Of a DNA stretch of 64,000 bases, positions 27,783-37,055 are shown piece by piece. Source of the stretch: Rhynchopus sp. YZ270_cl-10 (Eukaryota > Euglenozoa > Diplonemea > Diplonemida > Diplonemidae); the NCBI GenBank assembly GCA_964035575.1, contig OZ037902.1, positions 1,054,001 to 1,118,000 of the forward strand, in the 5' to 3' direction. Under the pieces are notes generated by a model. It searched no databases. It was given only the letters and a program-made list of their open reading frames with translations, and was not told the origin of the DNA. Position numbers and translations under genes: made by a program. Positions within the stretch are counted from its first letter, which is position 1. The number at the start of each line of letters is the position of its first letter.

Positions 27783-30647
27783 ATGTCAGCACCAACCGCA
27801 CCAATCAGCCGATACGAATGGGAAGGAAGCGTTGCGAAAACACTTGGTGGAGGAGGAGGGGGTGTGCGATATGCGGGGTTGGGGTCACGTGGTGGGAGTG
27901 CTGTGTCGTCGTCGTCTCGCGCTTCGTTGCAGACCTGGTCGAGGCAGTCGTCTGCATGCCAGGAAGGCCGGAGACGGCGGCAGCAACAACGCGACACAGC
28001 GCACCAGATCACCGCTCTGACCTCCCTCCTCCGCACCCCAGAAGTGCCTCGACATGAGGCGGCTACCTGCACCCTCCCCGCTATCTGCAATGACATCGCC
28101 TCTCACATCCAACCCCACTCCCTCCAATCTCACCTCGACGCGCTTCTCCACATTGCCGACGGAGTCCCCACCATGGCAACCCTCCTCGTCAAACTTCACT
28201 ACTTCTTTCGAAACCGTTTCGAAGACCCTCCGGTACCTATACCCATGGAGACGGAACACCTTTTTGAATACCATAAATCGCATGTTGCGAATATTGAAAG
28301 CACCTTTGAAGAAATTCGCGAAGGGAATGAAGCAGAGAGGGAACGGCATGCGGTGGAGCTGGCTGCATTAAAACAAGATGTTGCAAGAGAAAAAGGGGAT
28401 ATAGTGGCGCTTAAGGACAAAGTGTCTAAGGAGGCATCAGGCATGGCAGCGTTGGCAGAGGAGAATTCGATGTTGAAGCGCTGTGTCTACCAGATGCACC
28501 GAGAACGTTCCGACGCAAAGCAAGTCGCAGACACAAGAAAGGACCCAGCAGAGGTACGCCAACTCCTCCAATGCAATGAAACGCTCTCCGCAGACATCAA
28601 CACCATGCAGCAAGAGCACAAAGCCCTCGAGAACACTATAGCCGACAACATCATCCTTCACGAAGAGAAACTCCGTGAATCGCAGAATTCTGAATTAGGC
28701 TTCCGGAGAATGTGCGCAATGGCAAAAAATCAGTGCAGGCAACTGACCAACGATGTCATCGCAACACGAGAAGAAAACTCTTCCCTTAAACAACGTCTTC
28801 ACGACACACAAGACGAAGTCCTAAAACTGAATGAAACCTTACAGTCAACTACCACACAACTCGCGTTCTGCTCTGCGTCATTCAACCGAAAGCTGCATGA
28901 AGACGCGATGGCACAACGTCTTCAGGAAGAACAACAACACCATGCACCAAAACCACCAGCAAACAAACGAACCCGACGCAATTCTAAGGGAACCAAAGAA
29001 CCGCCGCCGCCCCTCCTCCCACCACCACCACCACCACCCTTACAACCTACAGAAGCTAAAACAGAGAGAAAACGGGTTGCAACCCTGCCTGTCACCCCTA
29101 CCCTGGAAGACCAGACTCTTGTAGTACCGGCCTTGGAAGGGATGTGCCCATTATCTCCATTGTCGCCGATGTCGCCATCATTGATGTGTGCAGGATCGCC
29201 GGAAGCATCCCCGAAGAGCCAAAAGGAGGAAGAGAAGGTCTTTAGGGTGGGTGGGTCTTTTGCAAGGTCCGTGTCACCTCTTGATGAGTGTGTTGTAGAG
29301 GGTGTTGGTGTTCCGACGCAGAAGCAGTCAAAACTCGCCCAAAAATGCGCGGCCCTCAAGAAAACCGTGCTCGCCTTCGAAACCGCCCTGCCCTACCTCC
29401 AAAAGAAGCACCTCGCAAGCTCGCTCCGGCAGCTGTCCCTTCCTGAGGTCCTTGAGGTGAAGACGCATGGACCAAATGAACCTCTTGACCTCTTTAAAAC
29501 CGCTGAATCCACCATTTTTTTGTACGAATGGACACAAGAAAAACATCTTCTAATTTGCGAAGCATTTTTGAAAGGTCTAGTAAAATGCAATCATAACCTT
29601 AGTGCCAAGCACGTTTCAGTCTATGGGGCAGATCCTTCTATTCCTTTGGAGACAATGATTAATAAATACTACCTAGAGCTTTTTACGGAACGCGACGTAT
29701 TTGACGACAAACTGCGTTTCTTGCATTCTCTGCGACACTACTCCGATGTATATGCAGAAAAGCAACCCCTCTGCAGGGTGGTCCAAATGCTGTGGCTTGG
29801 CCACCCATGCTCCATTGTATGGACCCTCAAGCATGTCTCCTCCGTCTTCGTCGAAGTCTGCAAACAACGTGACACCGCCTCTCTCCGGCGCATCGAATTA
29901 GACAAATTCCTCTCCTCAATGGACACCATTTTACGCCGTCCAGGGCTCTCTCTTGCAGCCAAGGTTGAGCTTCTTAGAGTCTCCGGCCCCAAGCTGGTAC
30001 CCTATATGGCTGTACTCAGTGCACGAGAAGGGGATTCACCAATCCGATCTGGGTCACCCTTTTTACGATATCTACAGTCTCTGTATTTAGATCGCGTTGA
30101 CGCATTGTACAGGGTCGCGGTGAATGCGGCTGTGGTGACCGCACAAAGGAGTAGATCCGATGAGACGGTCGAGGTCGTGCAGAGGGTACGTTTGGTGAAG
30201 GAGATGACTGAAGGATTAAGCAAGATGCTGGCATGGCAGGCGAACTTTAAAGGGCTACGGATTGGGCAGAGAAAACGGTTATTAAATTCGGTTTTAGATG
30301 TAGATAAGTTTGTGTTGGCTGTATTTGCGGCGTGCCCTAAGTTATGCCCAGAAACTCATGCGCCAGAGGTAGTTGACCCCTCTGAGACCCTCTTCGCAGA
30401 CTACGTTTCCTGCGAGGATTGGACTGCCGCATGCATAAAGCAGCCCCTTCTCTGCGACACACCCTCTGACGTCCGTACCGTCTTCCTGTTAGACCCAATG
30501 TGTCTCGATTCTGTAGAAGGAAATCAAATCCCTGAAGCAGCAAGGGCCCGGATCATCCCACCTCCGCAACCCGCAAGCCCTGTTAAACACAAAAAACGGC
30601 GTGTAGCGAGAAGGTCGGTTGATGGAAGGGGGAGGGGAGGGAAGTGA
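27783..30647 (+). CDS. Coiled-coil protein of unknown function
   Basis: A 954-residue protein I cannot place in a family. A glycine/serine-rich start (to about 60) is followed by a helical domain (about 80-150). A long charged coiled coil runs from about 165 to 370 with heptad-like leucines and stretches such as EIREGNEAERERHAVEL. Next is a disordered linker with a run of prolines (PPPPLLPPPPPPP at about 400-415) and many SP sites. A folded C-terminal half (about 515-920) is helical with conserved-looking aromatic residues (FLYEWTQEKHLLICEAF). The tail is basic (KHKKRRVARR) and may be a nuclear signal. A cytoskeletal, centrosomal or ciliary role would fit, but nothing proves it. The single open frame needs no intron. 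Confidence 0.6.
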   Translation: MSAPTAPISRYEWEGSVAKTLGGGGGGVRYAGLGSRGGSAVSSSSRASLQTWSRQSSACQEGRRRRQQQRDTAHQITALTSLLRTPEVPRHEAATCTLPAICNDIASHIQPHSLQSHLDALLHIADGVPTMATLLVKLHYFFRNRFEDPPVPIPMETEHLFEYHKSHVANIESTFEEIREGNEAERERHAVELAALKQDVAREKGDIVALKDKVSKEASGMAALAEENSMLKRCVYQMHRERSDAKQVADTRKDPAEVRQLLQCNETLSADINTMQQEHKALENTIADNIILHEEKLRESQNSELGFRRMCAMAKNQCRQLTNDVIATREENSSLKQRLHDTQDEVLKLNETLQSTTTQLAFCSASFNRKLHEDAMAQRLQEEQQHHAPKPPANKRTRRNSKGTKEPPPPLLPPPPPPPLQPTEAKTERKRVATLPVTPTLEDQTLVVPALEGMCPLSPLSPMSPSLMCAGSPEASPKSQKEEEKVFRVGGSFARSVSPLDECVVEGVGVPTQKQSKLAQKCAALKKTVLAFETALPYLQKKHLASSLRQLSLPEVLEVKTHGPNEPLDLFKTAESTIFLYEWTQEKHLLICEAFLKGLVKCNHNLSAKHVSVYGADPSIPLETMINKYYLELFTERDVFDDKLRFLHSLRHYSDVYAEKQPLCRVVQMLWLGHPCSIVWTLKHVSSVFVEVCKQRDTASLRRIELDKFLSSMDTILRRPGLSLAAKVELLRVSGPKLVPYMAVLSAREGDSPIRSGSPFLRYLQSLYLDRVDALYRVAVNAAVVTAQRSRSDETVEVVQRVRLVKEMTEGLSKMLAWQANFKGLRIGQRKRLLNSVLDVDKFVLAVFAACPKLCPETHAPEVVDPSETLFADYVSCEDWTAACIKQPLLCDTPSDVRTVFLLDPMCLDSVEGNQIPEAARARIIPPPQPASPVKHKKRRVARRSVDGRGRGGK

Positions 30648-31083
30648 AGAATATAACCTATATTTTTTTTCTAGAGGGTGACGAAAGGAATTTTTACCAA
30701 AAAAAAATTCTCTTGAGTTTGATTTACACAAACTCCAGTTTTTCTGACTTCCCCTTTGTTTATCTTCTCCTTTTTGTCATGTTGCAATTTGTGGTACTAA
30801 AGAAAGCTTCTCTGTGACGAGGTTCATTTTTCTTCTCCCAACTTTCTTTACATCCTTATCCTCTTTTGAAGAGTTGGCCGGATTGAGGTTTTATTTAATA
30901 TGATAAGGCGACTAAGCACAGAGAGGCTTAGGATCATGTTACAAACTTTTCTTTCTTTCTCTGATGGATTTTACTGAATAGTGCTCATTCTTCTAAACGC
31001 ACGCTTTTCATTCTCCCCCTTTTCTCCTCTTGCTCTTACACGACAAATTGAAGGGAAAAAGAGAGCGGAAAAAAAATCATAAA
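30648..31083. other. Spacer with one family-A hairpin
   Basis: No gene is seen. There are T-rich runs, a family-A hairpin at 30907-30950 and an A-rich leader (AAAAAAAATCATAAA) directly before the next ATG. Confidence 0.5.
30907..30950 (+). repeat. Hairpin family A
   Basis: GGCGACTAAGC, loop ACAGAGAG, GCTTAGGATCATG, then TTACAAACTTTTC. It is 260 bases after the coiled-coil gene's stop and 140 before the next start. Confidence 0.7.
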
Positions 31084-31490
31084 ATGTCTCAAATAATACG
31101 GAGGTTCCGGAGAATGGAGGAACGTTGGGACAGTATAACAGAGGCGTACCACACACACCCGATGGTGAGGCAGACGAAGCGCAAGGTGGGCTACTACAGC
31201 TGGGTGGGGTGTGTGTACCTGCTAATGGGTACAGGGTGCTATCTGTTTGCTTTCAACGTTATGATGTTGATTAACAAGGAGCGGAAGGCAAGAATTGAGG
31301 GTCCACTGCTTGCTCGCAAACAGCGTGACACGGTGGCAAGCAAAGAAGTGTTGAACGCAGTGGAGTATGCTGTCCCCTTTTGTTTTGTTTTTTTTTTCCC
31401 CTCTTCGTTTTATCACATCTTTATCTCACCTAACACAGGGCGCTTGAGAAGGAAGCAGACGCACGAGAAGCGCTTGCACGACAAGGGTGA
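31084..31490 (+). CDS. Small single-pass membrane protein, two exons
   Basis: Exons 31084-31364 and 31439-31490 join in phase to 110 residues; the intron of 74 bases runs GTATGC to ACACAG. Reading through the intron adds only a T-rich tail, so the spliced form is preferred. The N-terminus is basic (IIRRFRRMEERW). One hydrophobic segment lies at about 42-62 (WVGCVYLLMGTGCYLFAFNV). A charged helix ends ALEKEADAREALARQG. The size and shape resemble small organelle or ER membrane subunits, but I recognise no family. A MITE begins 17 bases after the stop codon. Confidence 0.65.
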
Positions 31491-31507
31491 ACCTCATCAT
31501 CCCCCTA

Positions 31508-31782
31508 AGCATACCGTGCATACGAGTCGGTATTATCGGATACGATAATTGGTGCGGAAGGGAGGTTCTATTTTTGTGCTATTTTCTGCCATTTTGGGGT
31601 CATCAAGCTACACCAAATACTGATTATCTTATGAAAATATCGCATACGATAATACACGATAATTTCTTTACGGGGTTTCCACGTAATCGTATACACGATG
31701 TTACGAGTCGTATGCGAACAATTTTGTCTTGGATCCCGAATACGATAATATACGATAATACGACCCGTGTGCACAGTATGCC
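31508..31782. mobile_element. TA-flanked MITE (AGCATACCGTGCATAC ends)
   Basis: A 275-base element between TA dinucleotides. AGCATACCGTGCATACGAGT is mirrored by CCCGTGTGCACAGTATGCC. The interior is rich in GATACGATAAT and ACGATAATAC palindromic units. The end motif is shared with 11924-12031, which suggests a Tc1/mariner-type non-autonomous family. Confidence 0.7.
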
Positions 31783-32159
31783 TAGAAGTGCATGGAGGTG
31801 CAGGGGGGAAAAGCAACGTCTTGCTTTTTTTTTTGGTTTGGTTTGTTCTGTGGAGTCTTATTTGCAATGTTGAGGGCTTTTTTTTTTGTGCATGGCCTGA
31901 AGGTTATGCGGGTGTGGGGAAGCTTTAGTTTTCAACGCTAATATTTAAAGTAAAAATAAATCGGGCAAAGGAAGGATTTGTATCTGTAAAAAAAAGGCAT
32001 TTTGCATTTCTACGACAGAAATATTGTTGATGCTTTCCAAAAAAAATAAAATAAAATCTCCAAAAAATAAAGTAAACGGGGATAGAGGGAGGTGACCAAC
32101 CCTTTTTTGACACGCCATCACCAAAATAAAAAAAAAGGGAAAAATGCTTCTACTTTTTA

Positions 32160-32198
32160 GATGTGTGTACAAAGAGGCACATTGCATCTTACAAAGTT
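32160..32198 (+). repeat. Hairpin family A, GATGTG subtype
   Basis: GATGTGTGTACAAAGAGGCA, then CATTGCATC and TTACAAAGTTTTC. Confidence 0.55.
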
Positions 32199-32205
32199 TT
32201 CTTTC

Positions 32206-32236
32206 ATTGTCACGAGAGGGCTTTGTATTTCAAGTA
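32206..32236 (+). repeat. Hairpin family A, TTGTATT subtype
   Basis: TGTCACGAGAGGGCTTTGTA, then TTTCAAG. It lies 10 bases after the preceding copy. Confidence 0.45.
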
Positions 32237-32648
32237 CATTTCTTTCTTTTCCCCCTCCGCCCACACTACAGATATGATCGTACCAAATACCCACCCGTTT
32301 TCGCTCTTTTTGTATTCCTCTCTCCCTCTCTCTCTCTCCCTCCCGTCTCCCAACACCTCACACCTCATCTCCGAAGAACCAAAACAACAAAGCAAACACA
32401 CAACACAATACACAGCCGGTCACCAAAAGACATAGCTCACACACAGGTGGGTTGATTTTTTCTTGCGCATTCTTTTTTTGTTTTCTTCTTCTTTAGTTCC
32501 AAATAAAAGGGTGACACATACACACCTTCCCCGCTAGCCTTTGTTTTTGCTCAAAGGCGGGCCGAGCCTTTCTTCCATACAAAAAAAAGTACAAAAAAGC
32601 TTCACAACGCCACCTTTCGCCTTTTCCGTGAACGATACGAGGCAGAAT

Positions 32649-32686
32649 ATGCCTCCAACGCCGACGTCCGTCGAGACAGGTTTGTC

Positions 32687-32721
<35 letters not shown>

Positions 32722-35700
32722 TTTTCGGCAGGTCTTCTGTTCCGCAGGGTACTTTGTGCTTTCATCCGACTGGCATCGTACGTGGGTCAGTCGGAGGTGC
32801 CTGCATTCATCTTTTCGTTATTTTCATTCACCTTTTCGAAACCGGATTATTAAACAACTTTTTCAACCTTCATATTTCTTTCACAAAACAGCGGAAGGCG
32901 CTTTCGTCGATAAAGGTTTCTTCAAGACCCAATACGCAGCAGGCGGGTTCAACCCGAACGCGAAAGAGTTTTACCCCCTTCAGATGCCCACCCCTCCTCT
33001 TGAAGAAATGGCACAGGAAAAGCTGGCACAGCCGAGCACTGCTTACGGGTTTGCGGGGGGTGCGCACCATACGCACGCACATCACCACCACCAGACACCT
33101 TCACCGGTTTCTTCCAATGGGGTTGTACCTGCACAAGGCGTAGCGCATGTTCAGTCGCAAGGAATACATCCACAGCTCCACCACGATACAGACCGTGCGG
33201 CAAGCCCTTCTAAACCACACCACCCACAAATGTCCCTTAACGTTCAACCCCAGCACACCCATATGCACGCTATGCCCTCCGTTGTGACATACTCCCCGGT
33301 TACCCAGCAGCAACCCGTCTCCGAACCTATCCACGCACAAACGTTCCCGGAAGTGATCAGAGAAGTCTGGCGTGAAACCCTGGAAGAGGCCATGGAGGAT
33401 ATGTCCGCGCTTGTCCATGATGGGTACAACTGTGTAGGCATGGACACAGAGTTTCCTGGGGTAGTGGCGCGGGCGCCGTCGTCCACGACAGTTAATGGGG
33501 TCAAGGGGTACGCATCGATGTGGCAGACAATCAGGGTGAACGTGAATATCCTCAAGGTGATCCAAATCGGGATGTGCTTCAGGGATAAGGACGGGAAGGC
33601 GCCGGAGGACCGTCCGTCGACGTTCCAAATTAACTTTCATTTTGATTTAGATAAAGATATTTACGCGGTGGATTCAATCAGCATGTTGCAAAATTCGGGT
33701 ATCGAGTTTGACATCTTGAAGTATGTGTTGGTTGTCAGCAAAACGCCAATCTTTTTTTTAAAACCTAAAACAGAAAACGCGGCTGCGACGTTGCAAAGTT
33801 CGCAGAACTGCTGATGAGCAGCGGCTTGGTGTTAGAGGAGGAGATAACGTGGGTGACATTCGGTGCGGGGTACGATTTTGCGTATCTCATTAGGTATGGC
33901 TTTCTGAAGGGGCCCACCACAAAAACATGATGCTGTCTGTCTTCCTAGCTCTTCTTTTTCAGTGCCTGCGTCCGCCGATGAACGATGGCGTTTGCACTTC
34001 CAACTACTCTTTTTTCTCAAGGTTAGCGTAACGTTAATCAGACTAAGCTCTGGTCGCTTGGCCGTTTTTTTTTTCCTCGCTTGTGCGATGCTGGCTGCCC
34101 TGCGAGCAGATCCAGATGCATTGCTCGAGAGCACCACTGTGATCGCAACTCTTTCTTCCCCAGCTTAACTTTCATCTCCGTCACGCTGAACTTCTTGTTT
34201 CCCCGCCGGTCCACCGGCGGGACTTCACGATTTTGTGGACCTTCGCCTCCAACGAAGACAGGTCTGCCAGGACTCCCCGACTTCAGGTGGTCCACCACAT
34301 CGGCACTCTTCTGCGGCAAGCACACCCGGGTGGCGTCCACCCGCAGACGCCACAGCGCCCCTTGGCAGGTCGCCGTCACCAAGTCTGCCATCTTCTGCTG
34401 CTGCAGTGCATGCACCGCAACAGCAAGATCCGTCGTGGGCAGAGCCCCCTCCTCCTCCTCCTCCTCCTCGAGTCACGTTCAACTGGAGAGATGGCTTCGG
34501 GTCATCTATAAACTTTTGTGTTTTTTTATTGGACTTCGGGGGACAAAAATGAATACCTCCAAAACACAGATTGCTTACAAGCCAGGAGGTTCCATTTGAG
34601 GAGCGAGAGTTCTTGGAGTTGGTGGGCATGTACTTCCCTAGCTTCTACGACACGAAGTACATGGCGCGTGAAAGTAGCATGCAGCACAGCGGTGGGCTGG
34701 AGGCGCTTGCGACTATCCTCGACGCAGCGAGAATCGGCAGAGCACATCAGGCGGGTAGCGACAGTTTGGTGACTGTCAACGTCTTTTTCAAGTATGCCCC
34801 TTTCCCCCTCTTTTTATAAGGAGGTGACTAAGCACGAGAGGCTTAGGGTCATCTTATAATTTTCAACTTACCTTCCTTCACCCCCCTGTAAGGGCAACCG
34901 TAGGTGAAGTAAGGTATAGTATTGAAATCGATGTGGGGGGGGAGTAAAGGGTCAATTTTACAAAACCAGATTTTGAGGAAAATTTTAGCCGAAAATGGGC
35001 CCCACGTATAAGCAACCGGGCTCATATTTCTCAAAATTTAAGTGGTCAAAAAATTGTCCAATTTTCGAGATTGACCCCACCACTGCACGGGCGGAGCCCA
35101 AAAATGCAAATAAGGACCCTTTTTCAACTTACCTTCCTTCACCCCCCTGTAAGGGCAACCGTAGGTGAAGTAAGGTATAGTATTGAAATCGATGTGGGGG
35201 GGGAGTAAAGGGTCAATTTTACAAAACCAGATTTTGAGGAAAATTTTAGCCGAAAATGGGCCCCACGTATAAGCAACCGGGCTCATATTTCTCAAAATTT
35301 AAGTGGTCAAAAAATTGTCCAATTTTCGAGATTGACCCCACCACTGCACGGGCGGAGCCCAAAAATGCAAATAAGGACCCTTTTTAATTTGTTCTCTTGA
35401 AATGTATAATTTCATGTTTTCGCGAAAAAAATGGCAACTGATCCCTACAAGGGTTGAAGGAAGGTGGTTGAAAATAACAATAACAACAAGAACAACTAAT
35501 TGCTAAGAAAAAAGCGGGGTGTGCTGTGGAAAGCTCCGCAGTAGAAGAGCAGAATGCTGGGCGTGTTGTAGATTATTTCTACAGGATGGAGTTCCACAGC
35601 ACACCCCGTTTTTTTTCCGATAGCAATTACTTGTTTTTCTTTAATTCTTTGTCGCACTACCACCACTTCCCCACCCCCTCACAGGCTCCTGAGTGTGCAC

Positions 35701-35799
35701 TACCCTGACAGCGACGCACCCTTGGGCGCGATAAAGAACGTTTTGTCTGGTTTTGAGCCCAGCGGCTCCACCACGCCACCACGGACATACGATGACTAA
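32649..35799 (+). CDS. CNOT7: CAF1/CNOT7-type mRNA deadenylase, five exons
   Basis: Exons 32649-32679, 32892-33720, 33774-33893, 34570-34791 and 35685-35799 join in phase to 438 residues. The DEDD exonuclease fold is complete: MDTEFPG (first D and E, about 194 and 196), then KFAELLMSSGLVL, GYDFAYL (D about 321) and HQAGSDSLVT (D about 391), with spacing as in CNOT7. The enzyme shortens poly(A) tails as part of the CCR4-NOT complex in the cytoplasm. Residues 1-165 are a proline-, histidine- and glutamine-rich extension not found in animal CNOT7. Introns 2-4 start GTATG. Intron 3 (676 bases) carries an unexplained GC-rich block. Intron 4 (893 bases) holds a hairpin and a large composite repeat. 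Intron 1 shares a repeat with polycystin intron 1. Confidence 0.92.
32748..32818 (+). repeat. Intron-1 repeat shared with the polycystin gene
   Basis: ACTTTGTGCTTTCATCCGAC, then GTGGGTCAGTCGGAGGTGCC and TGCATTCATC. It matches 13403-13475. Confidence 0.6.
34080..34500. other. GC-rich block inside CAF1 intron 3
   Basis: The block is much more GC-rich than the flanking intron. The minus strand is open for 125 codons (34415 down to 34038), with pieces such as MADLVTATCQGALWRLRVDA. The plus strand also has open frames with a CTCCTC run. None matches a family I know. It could be a nested antisense gene, a captured or retroposed fragment, or chance. Confidence 0.3.
34823..34860 (+). repeat. Hairpin family A in CAF1 intron 4
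   Basis: GGTGACTAAGC, loop ACGAGAG, GCTTAGGGTCATC, then TTATAATTTT. It abuts the composite repeat that follows, and starts 30 bases after the donor site of intron 4. Confidence 0.75.
34860..35385 (+). repeat. Tandem pair of a 261-base unit (locus 2)
   Basis: The units start at 34860 and 35121. They are nearly identical to the pair at 10573-11107 but differ from it at several bases, and both units here share each of those differences. It is followed by the same TTTGTTCTCTTGAAATGT flank as locus 1. Confidence 0.85.
35495..35632. mobile_element. Short inverted-repeat element, sister of 11216-11612
   Basis: AATTGCTAAGAAAAAAGCGG with GGTGTGCTGTGG is mirrored by CCACAGCACACCCC and TTTCCGATAGCAATTA. 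It lacks the extra block of about 250 bases carried by the copy at 11216-11612. It lies within CAF1 intron 4. Confidence 0.7.
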
Positions 35800-36002
35800 G
35801 GTGGTTTAGACGAGCTTCCCCCCTCCTTGCACACATTCACACTTACCCCACCCCCGCCCCCTTTTTATCTTCATTATACGTCCCCATCCCCACACCCTCT
35901 AACTCTTCTCCTGGAGAATGAGTGATTTTTTTTGGAGGGAGAAAAACTAGTAACGAAAAACAAAACAAAACGAAAAGAAGAAAACAACAATAAATAGCCT
36001 TC

Positions 36003-36442
36003 TCACAAGAGGCTTATTCCTAAATCTGGGGGCAATATTTTATCAGTTTTTCATAAGGATTTGCTTGCGATCTGAGGGGGAAAAAAAATCTTTTAGGTTG
36101 TCATAAGCTGTCAACTCTTAAAAAAATCCAAAGCTTTTCCCTCCGGGCATTTCTCAGGTAATGATTTTGCCTCTGACGCCCTCCATCGAAAAAAAACAAG
36201 CACGGGCACTGTGCATATAACCTTTCCTTTGGTAAGAAACAAGCACGGGCACTGTGCATATAACCTTTCCTTTGGTAAGAAACAAGCACGGGCACTGTGC
36301 ATATAACCTTTCCTTTGGTAAGAAACAAGCACGGGCACTGTGCATATAACCTTTCCTGTGGTAAGAAACAAGCGAGGCAATTTTTCCCCTAAGCCTTTAG
36401 AAAAATGGGTAGAAAGTCGGATTTAGGAATAAGCCTTGTTCT
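36003..36442. mobile_element. MITE carrying a 43-base minisatellite
   Basis: AGGCTTATTCCTAAATCTG at the left is mirrored by GGATTTAGGAATAAGCCTTG at the right. Inside, a 43-base unit containing AAGCACGGGCACTGTGCATA is repeated four times (36195-36366), the last copy with one change near its end. It encodes nothing convincing. Confidence 0.7.
36195..36366. repeat. 43-base tandem repeat, four copies
   Basis: The unit contains the palindrome GGGCACTGTGC and ends CCTTTCCTTTGGTAAG. The copies are nearly perfect, which implies recent expansion. Confidence 0.85.
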
Positions 36443-36640
36443 CTCTCACCCCTCCCATCCCCCCCACAGACCCCGCACAGCAATCCGTTCCATTAAGTTA
36501 GACACCCTCCTTTTTTTTAAAAGAATGCGTGTACGGAACATACATTCGTCTTTGTTTTTGAGGGTTTTCAGTCCATTTTTCTTTAGGAAGAAAGTGTTTC
36601 CCCTTTTGTTGCTTAATGGCCCGGCCTTTTTTTTTCTCCC

Positions 36641-36699
36641 GCGGAGTGTCAGTGCCTGCGTCCCAGAGGCGTTTTGCACTATCAACTTCACTTTTTTTT
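36641..36699 (+). repeat. Repeat family C
   Basis: GTCAGTGCCTGCGTCCCAG, AGGCGTTTTGCACTATC, AACTTCACTTTTTTT. AGTGC/GCACT and GCCT/AGGC can form a two-step stem. Confidence 0.5.
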
Positions 36700-37055
36700 G
36701 CAGTGTTTTTTTGTGGGGGGTCAGTTCTTCAGAGCTTCGAAGCTCCTTTTTTTTATGCCTTTACGGGGTTCAGTAGGAAGGTAGTTCAATCTCCTATTCA
36801 CAACCGATACAGGTACACCTTCAGTGTAAGGTGCACGTTGTCATTGACTGAATCAAACGGTCTGTTTCCCCGCGGAAAATAGCGGGGTACTGTCTTTTTT
36901 GTGCAGTATCCTTCTGAGGGATGGGAAACTGAACGATGAGGGGAGGGGAAAGAGGTAACGAAACAGAAATTCTTCAGCCAAACTAAAAAAAAAACTAAAA
37001 AATGGAAATAAAAATGCTCAGATTAGATTTACGCTGAGTGAAAAAAAAATTATAA

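Larger units (their letters stand above)
31491..32648. other. Spacer with a MITE and two hairpins
   Basis: No gene is seen. It holds the TA-flanked MITE at 31508-31782, a GATGTG-type family-A hairpin at 32160-32196 and a TTTGTATT-type copy at 32206-32236. Further on there are CT-rich runs and a pyrimidine tract ending in TTTAG near 32495, upstream of the CAF1 start. Confidence 0.5.

Noticed and set aside
36195-36366. CRISPR array
   Set aside because: The four units are contiguous, with no variable spacers, and lie inside a eukaryotic MITE.
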